Assembly (NCBI GenBank): GCA_033085395.1
Contig: JANQBS010000001.1
Coordinates: forward strand, 1-64,000
Length of the DNA: 64,000 bases
Origin: Xanthoparmelia taractica
Taxonomy: Eukaryota; Ascomycota; Lecanoromycetes; Lecanorales; Parmeliaceae
Reading direction: 5' to 3'
The notes below the pieces were generated by a model. That model worked only from the letters and a program-made list of their open reading frames with translations. It did no database searches and had not been told where the DNA came from. Both the position numbers and the translations under genes were made by a program. This document shows, in pieces, positions 23,344 to 34,599 of the stretch; within the stretch, counting starts at the first letter, position 1; each line of letters begins with the position of its first letter.

Positions 23344-24714
23344 ATGACAGGCAATAAGCTACAGATCAAGCCCGACAATGACTCTCGCGAGTCCACAATC
23401 TTCCTCTTCGGACCCCATGTCGCCACCTTCACAAAGCAATCGATGGAGACGCTGATACGGCCAATATCTCAAGGCCCTTTCCGAGACTGGATCCTAGATA
23501 CCATATCCGGTTTACCAACCTATTTGAATGGCTTGAATTCCATAAGGCCCGAGGTCGCCCGCGCGGTCCCGGGTTCCAGCCAGCTCGCTGACCTGGACTC
23601 GTGGCTTCGACACGGGGCAACAGACATAACCTCCGAATCCACCCTTCCCAGCATTATCGTTGGACCCTTGGTGGTGCTAATACAGCTCACGCAGTACTGG
23701 CGCTATCTTGAGCTCCTCCACCAAGGACAGCCACCGGCAGATTTGCAGGCTAGCGTGGTCGCAGCCTCAAAGAGCGACAGCAAATTTGAAACGCTGGGCT
23801 TCTGCTTTGGGCTGCTGGGAGCGCTGTCCGTTGCCAGCGCCAGCAACCGTCAGGACTTTCAGAAGTACGGGGCCACGGCGGTCCGGCTAGCCATGCTCAT
23901 AGGCGCTCTGGTCGACGCGCGAGAGGTCTGGGACAAGACTTCGGGCAAAGGCGGTTCAATCTCTTTCGCAATAGCATGGCTTGATTCAAAACAGGCCAGC
24001 GAAGTGAGGCGAATTATCGACGCCCGTTCTCCTGATGCCTATATCGCCGTCCTCTACGACGAGGCGCGAGCGACGGTGACGACATCCGAGTCCACAGCTC
24101 CCCTTCTAGTGAAGCAGCTCCGCGCTGCTGGTGCCATTGTAGCTGAGATTGGTATCAAGGGCCGTATCCATAGCCCTGACGCCGATCGGAAGATCGACAC
24201 CGATGCCCTTGTCCAATTTTGCAGCTCCATGCCTGATCTGCAGTACGCCGCCACTGCAAATCTCGCTTTGCCTACCTACGACAACCGCGGCAACGGGGAT
24301 CTCGTATCCTCCAAACACCAAGAGAGCATGACCGAGATGGTTCTACGTTCCATCCTAGTCGACCAGTGCAACTGGTACGGAACCTTTTCTGCTGTAGCCA
24401 CCAAGGCGAAAAAGCCCTTTGTCGTGACTTTTGGCATGGAGCGCTGTGTGCCACCGACTCTGATACGGGATCTGGACACTCGACAAGTGCACTTTGCAGA
24501 TCTGGCCTTAGAAAAGGAGACGGGGGTGGATGTGGATATATCGCAGCTCCCCGCTGGCGTGCTGAACACGCAGCCTGCGCCCGCAGAAGCTGCAGCAGGA
24601 TCTGAACATGATCTCTCTTCCAATCTCGCTGTTAAGTTTTCGAGATACCGGACCATGTCAGAATACATCAAATCCACTCTAGCAACCATGCCTCAGAAAG
24701 TACGCTCCCTATAG
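23344..24714 (+). CDS. Starter-unit acyltransferase (SAT) domain protein, NR-PKS N-terminus only
   Basis: A 456-residue intact frame covers the whole SAT domain of non-reducing polyketide synthases and little else. FLFGPHVATF starts the domain. LIQLTQYWRYLEL follows, then the nucleophile motif GFCFGLLGA (Cys154), the IRL-like VRLAMLIGALVDAR, and IKGRIH with the partner His276 (family GRFH). The C-terminal part CNWYGTF and FGMERCVPPTL matches the end of SAT before the KS linker. In NR-PKSs this domain loads the starter acyl group on the ACP and is followed by KS (DTACSSS); here a stop comes at 24712-24714 and no KS is seen downstream. It is either a truncated PKS or a standalone SAT acting in trans. 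No RIP stops are present, unlike the OMT and P450s. Confidence 0.85.
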   Translation: MTGNKLQIKPDNDSRESTIFLFGPHVATFTKQSMETLIRPISQGPFRDWILDTISGLPTYLNGLNSIRPEVARAVPGSSQLADLDSWLRHGATDITSESTLPSIIVGPLVVLIQLTQYWRYLELLHQGQPPADLQASVVAASKSDSKFETLGFCFGLLGALSVASASNRQDFQKYGATAVRLAMLIGALVDAREVWDKTSGKGGSISFAIAWLDSKQASEVRRIIDARSPDAYIAVLYDEARATVTTSESTAPLLVKQLRAAGAIVAEIGIKGRIHSPDADRKIDTDALVQFCSSMPDLQYAATANLALPTYDNRGNGDLVSSKHQESMTEMVLRSILVDQCNWYGTFSAVATKAKKPFVVTFGMERCVPPTLIRDLDTRQVHFADLALEKETGVDVDISQLPAGVLNTQPAPAEAAAGSEHDLSSNLAVKFSRYRTMSEYIKSTLATMPQKVRSL

Positions 24715-27259
24715 TCGTTCCCTTCCGACCACAGTCCCCCTTCCCTTCGTGCCCCACCGCCTTTAGACTCACATCAACAACCCCTTAGCAACATCAACCT
24801 CGTAGCGATGCCTGGCCTTCACACAATCTACCCAACCACCTTTTCTCCCTCTCCGAATCTCCATCTGATTCCTTTCTCATTTAGCTACCATCCTTATTCG
24901 GTAATCACCCTAGGCTCAGGCCGCTTGCGTGCACCTCAGCTATATCCAATTGACATGACGGGGCAAAACTGAAGGTGTATTGCCGGGATGCACGTTTCGC
25001 CGCCGGACCCACAACTTGAAGGCGTGTTGCCATGAGGCTACCGATACGTTGCTATGGAAACGATGATTGGGACGTAGCTTTTTGTTATTTCCATGGGGGA
25101 TCGACCGGCGTATTCTAGGATAGCTAACGAGTGTACGTTCAGAAAAACTATCCGCTTAAAGTATGCCATCGGCTATTTAGGCGCGGCATGGCATCTTTCT
25201 CCGCGTGATCCGCATCATCATGTTCAAAACCCTCACGGCTACGGCCCGGTGAGCATAATTACCTTAACAACATGCTTACCTAGATCTTAGCGAGGTAGTG
25301 GTTGTGGTTTCCGGGCTGTGAGCAGGCTACTCTGAATTTCATTTTTATCTTTACATGGAAGTTTCCCAGCAATCAGACATTCTCAAGGCTATCTATCCCT
25401 CACGCATTTACGGGTTCACCTTTGGTTGCGAGACAAGATTTTTTTGGGCACGGTGCCAACAGTCGAATCAAGGTAATTCTACACTTTTCCTCTAAGTCCT
25501 GGGTCTCAGATGTTTCGTCGTACTTGTAGCATCTAACACGTTGGCGTTGAAGCTTCAAATTCCATTTGGATCCCTTACATCTAACCCAGGCTTTCCGCCC
25601 AAGAATACCCCTCTCCCTCGTAAAAGTCACCCACAACGCCGAATTCGACGGAATAGTCCAATGTGAATGCGCGTTCTACTGCACGCCCCTCAACACTCTC
25701 TTCCGGCTCTTTCGTCACGACGAAAATGCACATCGTTTTGGTCAAGCTGCGCGACCGATAGATCCGTACATGGAGAAACCACCCAACGAGCCCATGGTTC
25801 ATAATAGTGGACTAGTGAACAGAATGTAAGTAGGCTGGCGAGTCAAGGCGCGGGTTTGGAGCTGCGGTAGTAGCAGTGTGAGGTGGTGGAGAGCTAAGGT
25901 AAATATGATGAACAAAGCAAGCTTACATGACGACGATCTGGGTGAAAGGTGGACCAGGAGAATTTGCCAACAGATTACTCCATTGTCATCTCCGACCGCG
26001 TTAGCAGGAAATGGCTCGACCGCATATGCGTATGTCCGTCTCCAAGTTTCCACCGTCGTCTCTCCTTCTCCACCATGCAGCAAAGATTCGCTTCAGGCAC
26101 ATCATAAACGCAAAAGGAAACCCCACATTTTCCCTCGGTAATATCCCAAAACTAACAAACATCTTCACCAGTCCTAGCAATGCTCTCCGTGCACCGCCGA
26201 CGGGCCGCAGCCTGGAAACTCTTAAAACGGGGTACGTACCGTAACCAATTCATTCTTCGAAGCCATCTTCCCCAGTCTAATTAAATCCGGACCATCACCC
26301 TAGCCCACTTCTTCACTCCCTCCCTTCCTCCCTCGCTCCGTTTCTTTCCCCACCCCATCCCTTTTTACCCCCCAAAAGCAAATCCTACAGCAACCTCTCT
26401 ACTCGCCCTAACTTCCCCACTAATCCGCACCCTAACAACCTTCCCCCACAAGTATACCCCCAAGCCGACCTCGTCCACCTCATCCACCTTCATCGAAGCC
26501 ACCGCCAACGGCAAACCCTGCTACGAAGGCGAGCAGGTTCCTTCACCTCGAAGCCAATTATTCACCGGACCGCAGTGAAGCGGGACCCGAGTGCGACGTG
26601 GATGGACATGGAAAGGTCTTTGTGTATTGCTGGTGGAGAGGGTTTTGATGTGGAGGTCTGTTGTGGGGAAGAGGCGGGGGAAAGAGTGAAGTAAGGGAAT
26701 AGGGAGAGAGGCGGGGAGGAGAAATGGTTGAGGTGAACGGTGGTGGTTTAGGGGGGGTGGATGTATGGATGGGAGTAACGTGAGGTGAGTTAATGCGAGG
26801 TAAGATATTGGGTTGATGAGGAATTCGTAGGCTGTATTTGATGAATAACGGGGAGACATTGTAACCAGTGTCTGACTCCAGGAATGTCGATTCTATTTCT
26901 AAGCTCTACACCGGACGACTCGTTCTAGTATCGCAAAGCGTGAAGAAAATACTTGCTACTTGAAATCCAAGACCAGCCAATGGCGATAATTCTTTCTGGT
27001 CGAGATGAAATGGTAGAGCGTATAAAAGGGTCGTAGAAACAACGGCTTTTACAGGCGCTTGTATGTTAGAAATTTTAGAAGGATCCAGAAAGAGCAGCTG
27101 TTATAGATACAAAATATGCGAATTCATGGTCTCCTTTGGATCGCTATGAACAAATCGTTGCGACTCCTACAAACATCGATTGATTTCCAAGGTATTTGAC
27201 ATGGTAGATAAACATGTTGCGGGCCCCCAAAAAAAGAGTTGGGTGCCCAAGAGCACCGT
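24715..27259. other. 2.5-kb interval without a supportable gene
   Basis: The sequence is GC-normal and contains pyrimidine-rich, low-complexity tracts (for example CCCTCCCTTCCTCCCTCGCT near 26320 and the complementary purine-rich stretch at 26680-26800). Several short frames exist on both strands, but none has family motifs, a consistent splice pattern or a membrane-protein profile. No remnants of KS, AT or ACP domains of a PKS were found here. Confidence 0.4.
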
Positions 27260-29445
27260 CTACGCAAGCTGATAGGGTGCGATTTCAACCACAGGTCCAG
27301 TATACACTTTCCTCGCATAAAGATAATAGTACGCTACAGCAAAGATCATGATGGTGCCCGTCATGAGGCAGCTGAAATTCATATGCGCAGCATCAGGGTT
27401 GACCATCTGAGGGAAGAAGCTGAAGACGAAGACAATGACACCGTAACCGACGCCAAAGGCGTTGAGGAGGATGCCCCAAATACCGGGGACGTGAAAGGGG
27501 CCCCAGACGAGTTCATTGGCATGCCATGTCGTACCGGCCATCTGCTTGGGGTGGCGGATAGATCCTCTAACACGATGCCAAAGGAGGAGGGCCTCGGTGA
27601 GGACGTAGGAAGCGTAGAGGCTGCTGACGCCCACGGAAATGACGTCGTTGAAGGCTGTCGCGGAACCAATGTTGATCAAGCCGATGGTGCAAGAAACGCC
27701 GGCCATTACCATGATTGCATATAACGGGATAGCGGAGTCGGCTTGGACCTTTACGAACCGATTCAGTTCTAGTATTTCAGAAGTGAGCTAGCAGTGAGGA
27801 CTGACGTACCTTGCTCATAGTGCGCCAAAAGGGGAGACCTCTGTCGCGGCCAAAGGCGAAGACGATGCGCGACGAAGTAGCCAGGAAAGCGATCGCGGCG
27901 CAAATGTCCATGACTATGACGATGCAGATCATGACAGAGGCCCCCGCTAGAGAACCCGTGGCGTCGTAGAAGATCTGCATGAAAGGAAAGCCCAGGAGTC
28001 CTGGTGGACTTGCGAGCACTCCTTCAATATCTACCGTGACGAACAGGACAACGATGACAATGGCAAATCCTAAGATTCCATTGAGGAAAGTCGTGCATAC
28101 CATGCACCAGGGGATCACGACGTTGGCGCTACGAATCTCTTCGGCCATCTGCGAATGTTTCTCAGTCAGGCCCGTCGACATTGATATTGGAGAAAGAGGG
28201 GGATTCTTTTACGTGAACGGCGCAGTCAGTACCTAAGAAATCGGCTAGTCAGCTTTGCGGACCCTATCCTGCTTTTGGAACAGAAGTCACATACCATACG
28301 TGGCGAAAACACTGCCAAGGAGGCCCACAAAGACCGATACAGTTGTGGTCGGCCAGCCTCCTCCATTTTCAAACGCCGTGAAAACATCACGAGCTGAGAC
28401 TTTCTGGGGTGACATCTGGTTGTAATCAGTGACTGAATTTTACATTGGGACATGGCATCCACGAACAACAACTAGTGGTATTAGGATAGCGAAGAAGCCT
28501 GTAATGTGGAGAATGAGGATGAATGATTCGAGCTTTGGTAGTATTTTGCTCGTGTAGGTGTTGAGAAGAATAGCTACAGTCATGACGCCCCAGTACACCA
28601 TTGTTCCCTGCCATAGTGCTGGACTGTAACTAGGATGGTTGAGCTGAGCCAAGGCTAAAATCATATTACCGCCGAGGTATGCGCTCCCAGCGAGGATGGC
28701 CTGCCAGCCACAGATGACGATCCAGCCTATTAGGTAGTATCAATATCGAACCATTCGTTTCTCCGTTCGGAAGACTGGGACATTTGATTCGTACCCATGA
28801 TATAACTGACGAACTTCTTACAAAAGTGAGGCGCAAGCATGGAAGCCCAATGATATTGTCCTCCGGACGTGGGAGCCCTTTGCCATATATCAACAACCTT
28901 GCTAGAGCGGTTTCGTTGGGACGTTGGGAGGACATCATCTCACATCGAAGCCAATTCACCCATGGTTGTGAACACAGCTATACTGCCGATAAAAGATAAG
29001 AGGTAGCTATAAATCAGTCCGGCGGAGCCTCCACTGCAGGGGTACAAGACTGGTCATCATGGACTCCCACATGATTTATCAGCTGAAAAACATACTTGGT
29101 CAAGCCCAGGGTGAAGACACTGAAACGTGATTAGTAACCTCTATCTAGGTTCCCCATATGCATAGAGTCACCCACATCAGCTCTGCTTCCCATGTGATCA
29201 AAATTGTGCACGTAAAACCCATCATTGATATGAATGAAAAGCGCCGCTGAGCCCCGCCAGGCACGTATCCTTCAAGGGAGCCTGGTCCATTGCCTTGAGC
29301 ATACCTTGAGAATGGGCTTCTTTCCCAGACGAGCCAGCGCCTGCGCATCGCGCTCGGCCTCTGAGGGTACCTCCGCTTCCGTGGTGCGCGCAGTCTTCTT
29401 CGTGCCATCGTCATCGACGTGGTAAAGCTCTTTAGAATGGCCCAT
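27260..29445 (-). CDS. Amino-acid/choline permease (APC family), multi-exon
   Basis: Minus-strand gene starting at 29445 (MGHSKELYHVDDD) and ending at 27260. Exons join cleanly through GT-AG introns: after GKKPILK, then RRFSFISMMGFTCTILITWE, LIVFTLGLTN, GGSAGLIYSYLLSF, MGELASM-APTSGGQYHW (the conserved ELASMxPTSGGQYHW of the GABA/choline permease group), SYIMG-WIVICGWQA, ATY-GTDCAVH, MAEEIRSANVVIPW, SSRIVFAFGRDRGLPFW, MSK-VQADSAIP, and INIGSATAFNDV. About 12 membrane segments are present. The family imports GABA, choline or amino acids at the plasma membrane (UGA4/HNM1-like, TC 2.A.3.4). There is no premature stop. It sits between an orphan SAT gene and a nested transposon and need not belong to either cluster. 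Confidence 0.88.
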
Positions 29446-30012
29446 GACTGACAGCGAAATGGGTGTGAAGATTGGGGAGGACGGAGACAGACGGAGATGG
29501 TTCGTGCAGCGAAGGATTTGGTGGGGTAGACTTGTGCTGCAGCTGCAGAGACTATCATTTGACGATGCTGCATGATGGCTGGACTAAGCATCGCTGGTCG
29601 CCGACCTTGTCTTTAATGCGGAATGGCGCAAATCCTCGAGCCTTGAAACGGCGAATTGAAAGGCGCCAGAGTATGTGGAAGAAAAGAACCCAATATGAGT
29701 GCAAACACTTATCATACTCACAGATCTTCTTTTTCCTTCTTGGTGCCGATATTTGATGCGTATATGCGGTGGATATGTTGGTAGAAGGGCAGCGCACCAA
29801 GTTGCCTCAAAATGATGGTGGGGGTATTCGTAATCCCCGGATATGCAATGTTAGGGTTAGGGCTAGATTCATTTCCAGCGATCGAGGGTAGGCCCTCGGA
29901 TTTTGGATTTAGTTTGGTATGTCTGTCTAAATCGAATGTTCTAAACTAATCAATTAGGTTCTTAGATATTTGGACTTACTAGTAATCAAGAAAGACTAAT
30001 CCATATTCGCAT

Positions 30013-32746
30013 GGTGCACCCCCTTATTCTAGGCGTACACCCCCCTAACTCTTAGGCGTATACCCCCGGAGATGATCGCCGTACACCCCCCCAAATTAGG
30101 TTAGCCCCACCAATTTTGCGGGCGGAGAAATACGCGTTCCCTACATCAAATAATAAAGTCTATCTCACATCACCAACATTCACTCAATCAACTATAGCTA
30201 CTGTTACCTCATTACTACTATCTCTAAAGAATAGCCTTATAGCTTTTATTCTTTTTAGCCTAGTCTAAGAGATTCAGCGATACACGATCTCTTAAGGCTA
30301 CGTCGTCGTGATTGAACGTATTAAAAATAATAAGAAAGGCGAAAAACGTAAGGTCTGGCTGCGCTACGATCGCGGTGAAAAGTCTGAGAAGAATAGCAAG
30401 AGTCTTGATAAGAGGATTATTAATAGTAGATTAATTAATTGTCTATTCAAGTGCACGGCGTCTTTATAGCTAGATAAATAAATATTAAGTGTCGAGAATA
30501 AATTTCATAATTATAAGTCTATCTCTACTAATTCTTACTTATTTTATAAATAAAACGTTATTATATTAACTATACGCGACGATATAGTTAGTATAACGAG
30601 AACTGAGAGTAGATCTGCGTAGATTGTAATGAAATTACGCTTGAATAAGAACGCGGAGAACTTATTGATTAAGAGTCGGGATATTTATAATATCAAGGCG
30701 ACAGCACGGGTAAAGGCCTTTGAGTCTCTTATTTCAACGTAGGTTCTTCTTATATTACTTTATGCGAATAATAATTAATTCGTTAGAGTTAAGAAGAATT
30801 TATCTACTTAGCGACTTTAATATATATTCTTTACTCGCAAATCGTCGCAAGAACTTCTTAAAATTAATTATAAAGTTCTTATTCTCGATGCGATCTATAA
30901 AACGAATAGATATAAGCTTTCTCTGCTTATTATTATCGGCGTTACGACTCTAAATACGTTATTCTATATAGGTTTCGCCTTTATATTAGAAAAGAATACG
31001 AAGAATTATCTATAAGTTATTAAATAACTTAAGAAGCTATATAAGTATTTGGAGATTCTTAATTTAAGCGTTCTACTTATTAACTATTAACTCGCCTTAA
31101 TTAGAGTATATTAAACTATTTTCTCTTAGGCGGATATTCTTCTATACATCTAGCATATTAATAAGAATATAAAAACTCACTGCAGATAATATTTCAATAT
31201 AATGAACGACTGGAAGAACTTCTATAAAGACTAGCATCGCGTTATGTATACTACGACTATAGAGGTGTTTGTATACGAATGAAACACTCTATAGAAGGTC
31301 TACAATTAGGAAAAACTCTTTACTATTGTCTATTTGGCTAATAGATTAATTAATTCACTTCGATATCGATTCGTAATCTATTAAACGAATTAATATCTAT
31401 ATTTCGGTAATCGAGCTATCTTCCGAGACGAATATTAGAATAAACGCCTTAAGAAACAGCTAGGAGACTATTCTATAGATAATTTAAAGGCTGTTATTAA
31501 GACTATCGACGTTCTTCTTATGAAGAAATATAGCGAATATCTTATTGCGCTCGAAGAGATTAAAATAAGACTCCTGAAAGATCTTAGAAGAGTATCGATA
31601 TTTCGCGATCTATTAATTAAGATCGCACTCTTTGCTCTACGTTAAATACTTTTTTAGTATAATCTTATTAAAAAGCAGCAAATAAAGCCTTATACGAAGA
31701 TCTTTATAGTTATAATAAAGCTCTTTTATGCGTATAAGATAAAGAAACGTATACGAGAATTAGACGAAGTTCTGAGACTCGAGGATATTTACACTTATTA
31801 ATATCTTAAGGTAATTAATCAAGACGAGAATAGAGACGAGAATCTCGATAATCTTCTATAGATTAATAAATCGAGTACGATTAGATCTATAGAGTGATCT
31901 TTAGAAGCACGCAATAAGAGACGTCGTCAACGCGATTCTAAGAACTCTACAACACGTGATTCATTAGGTTTTGAGTACTCTCGAGCATTATTTAAATAAG
32001 CGATAATTAATATTTAGCGATCGATTAATTAGGAATCTTTTATCGAGTCTCTCGTTACTTAGCGATCTTCTTATCTTAATTAGAGACCTCTCTATAATTC
32101 TTACTTCGAAACTCGCTTCGTCGATATTATAATTACTTAAAAAGTAACTTAATAAGAGAAGGAAGCTCTTGCGATCGCGTTCTTTAAATCTTTTATTACT
32201 TAATAGCGAGGTAGAGACCGTAGATAAGATAGTTATAGGCAGGGACGTGGGCGAGATCGTGAGATACTTACTAATCGATTAAATAATATTATAACTATTA
32301 ATAAAGAACGTGAACGAGGCCTAGATTATAATATCTTATACGCACGGGGTTATGAGAGTTAGTTTGAAGTTCTATAGTTCTAATAGGGGATATATAGGGG
32401 TGTTGCTAGGCTAGTAGACTAGTTATTTAAATAACTAGTTAATTAGGTAGCTAGTTAATTAGATAGGATATTAATGAAAGAAGAATAATGAAAGAATTAA
32501 TTAATTTGAACGATTGAAAGTGATTTAAAGTATATTTAGTGTTGACTATAGGTTCTCCATAGAAATAGCTAGAATATAGGTCAAAATAGCTATAGAAATG
32601 GAGAAGTCATGGGTGTGGGGAACGCGTGTTTCTCCGCCCGCAAAATTGGTGGGGCTAACCTGATTGGGGGGGGTGTACGCCGATCATCTCCGGGGGTGTA
32701 CGCCTAAGAGTTAGGGGGGTGTACGCCTAGAATAAGGGGGTGTACG
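30013..32746 (+). mobile_element. Mutator-like element (MULE) with long TIRs
   Basis: The terminal inverted repeats are about 125 bp (30013-about 30140 and about 32620-32746). Each contains three or four spaced copies of GTACACCCCC (CGTACACCCCCCTAACTCTT and similar), then TTAGCCCCACCAATTTTGCG. CGCAT occurs next to both ends (30008-30012, 32747-32751) and may be part of the target duplication. Between them, a plus-strand frame with many RIP stops reads as a fungal MULE transposase: LILDAIYKTNRYKLSLL followed by IIGVTTLNTLFYIGFAF, IKTHCR-YF, NRYLYFGNRAIFRDEY and RLLKDLRRVSIFRDLLIKIA. The size of 2.7 kb is normal for the group. Confidence 0.78.
30300..31870 (+). pseudogene. MULE transposase remnant
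   Basis: Starting near 30310 with ERIKNNKKGEKRKVWLRYDR (FAR1/zinc-binding-like N-terminus), the frame passes through repeated TAG/TAA codons. The best preserved part is the DDE region around 30880-31030: LILDAIYKTNRYKLSLL with the first catalytic Asp, then IIGVTTLNTLFYIGFAF. Further on are HINKNIKTHC, NDWKNFYKDWHRVMYTT and NRYLYFGNRA (about 31385-31415). The stops are all of transition type. The protein cannot be made in its present state. Confidence 0.75.
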
Positions 32747-32825
32747 CGCATCCCTTGCCTTTGATAACGCTAGCCCTAGCCCTGATATTGCATATCCTAG
32801 GGAATTGCATATCCTCGGGAATACG

Positions 32826-34599
32826 AGTACGCGGGGAACACAAATCTTGAAGGGTCGCAGGCAGTGGTAATTCTCGCAACGATTTCCTTGGAGCTATTCA
32901 GTCACGGTAGTATCTTTCCCCATTGTTTCTTATGAGTCATTATACAGTCTTGAATGAATCTTGGCTACGGCAATAGTACATGCCTTGCATCCCCACATGC
33001 CGCCATTCTCATCTAATAGTGGGCACGTGGCGGATGCTCGGAGGCTTTAGCGCGCTGGTGTAGGACTGAGCTTACAGAGCTAAGGCGGAAATTGTAACAG
33101 TCTGCGTCTCATTTCAAAGCACATATGAAGAACTGGCGTCTTCCCGACCAGATAGCATCACTCGGTAGAACTTCCTAGATTGAATCTCTTCTAAAGGGGC
33201 TCACTAGAGGTGTGAGGCTCTTAAGATTGTGAGGATATCAATATCGTGTCTCCCTCCGTAGTGTTCTGTGGAGACGGTCTTGCGCAATCCAATAATATTA
33301 GACAAGCTCTAAGCATCCCTGAGATGCTACCAAGTCCACCAACTTATCGTCCGAAATGGTACTCACCACTCACCATTGGTACCCCAAGACACCAGGTACT
33401 CGATCCTGTCTCGGCTAGCGTGCGTTATCGTATGATGAGAGAGATACTGTGGATCTTTAAAACTCGCTGCGGTGGGCCTCTTCGACCCCATTTCCACAAA
33501 TGAAGTCCGAGAAGTGCGATATTCTTTCGCTCAATCTCTGTCGCATGATACAAATAGAGGTAGTCTCGTTGGCGGAGGAAAGACTGGGGTTGGAGCAGTG
33601 CAGCAGAACAAGACGTTGTGTCGAGGGGTACTGAGGACCTTTTGTCGGCGACTGCTAAAGGCGTAAAGAGTATTTGGATAATAGGATAATAACAAATACT
33701 GGTAGGACCGCGACTGTTGTACTTAGACTGTTAAGCTTGGAATTCATGGAGAAAGCGTTGAGCACCACATCTGGTGAGACTGTTGAAGGACAACGCAGAT
33801 GGCGCTATAGTCAGGCTGGAGCACAATTTCTTGATTGAGATGGACTTTGAGATGCTTACAATATGACATTGTTTGTAGTTTCGAAGATCTCAGTACTGAA
33901 ATAACACGTGCAGATAGGCCCTTGTATACCTACGTATTTGCTCTGTAGGATCCTAGCTAGCTCTCTGCTGGAAGAGTATATGTTGTAGGGCCACTCGTAG
34001 AAGATCACAAAGATAATGTATGGTCTTGACTAAGCCCACTACAGAAACGAGAACTTGCGCCCAAGGCCAGCTGATTTTGGCTAGGTTAGGGCTAGACTAT
34101 AGGTACTCGAGGACTTTTACCGCGGGGAGTGAAGCCTTCTAAGCGTGCTGACTCGTTCTATTACTAAGCGCTAAACCAAAGGAAGGGGCTGAAAGCACCA
34201 ATACATGGCGATACACCAACACTTACTGTGCCTACAACAGGAAGGCCGAGCCTTTGAGGGTTACATTCTCGGGGAATTACGTTTTCGAGATTAACCTCGC
34301 TATGAAACCTCCTTTGAATCGGTTCCTAAACCCGCCTCATGATTTAATCCGAAGCTACGGCAATGGAGTGTCTCGAAAGTCGAAGATCAGTATGCCGGTA
34401 TGGAGCCAGACTCAGGGACAAGCACTGACCGCTTCCGTCTTGATGTTGCTCTGGCGGACGCCTTATGAACATCTCGACAGGTTCTCCGTACTTGGCCTTT
34501 TATATTCGCCTGCATGCATGTGCGCCCCTCGAACAGACATATATATACATGTATATATGCACCTACATCAATACACATACACACACATAACCCCAGATC
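32826..34599. other. 1.8-kb interval without a supportable gene
   Basis: GC-intermediate DNA upstream of the sterol reductase. It contains short frames (for example 33246-33503 and 33472-33666) with no domain or splice consistency. At about 34079-34100 GGCTAGGTTAGGGCTAGACT resembles the TTAGGG-containing end motif of the inverted-repeat family. The last 70 bp before the start codon hold an alternating ATATATATACATGTATATAT stretch and CA repeats (CACATACACACACAT). Confidence 0.35.

Larger units (their letters stand above)
29829..32825. mobile_element. Second telomere-like inverted-repeat element, carrying a MULE
   Basis: The left end at 29829-29873 reads CGTAATCCCCGGATATGCAA then TGTTAGGGTTAGGGCTAG. 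The right end, in reverse complement, reads CGTATTCCCGAGGATATGCA, a second GGATATGCAA unit, then CAGGGCTAGGGCTAG (32769-32825). The ends match those of the element at 2342-3098. Without the internal Mutator-like element at 30013-32746, only about 264 bp remain, so this too was a short non-autonomous element. Its left end has lost one of the two GGATATGCAA units. Confidence 0.5.

Noticed and set aside
25093..26860. Several 60-110 residue frames on both strands
   Set aside because: No domain, overlapping frames on both strands, low-complexity pyrimidine tracts and no consistent intron signals.
29845..29875. Possible internal telomere tract (TTAGGGTTAGGG)
   Set aside because: Only two full units, and the same motif occurs at fixed positions in the inverted ends of a transposon-like family, so it is part of that repeat rather than a fused chromosome end.
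32826..34250. A possible degraded gene upstream of the Delta7-reductase
   Set aside because: Reading both strands gave no continuous family similarity; the frames at 33246 and 33472 are unrelated to each other.
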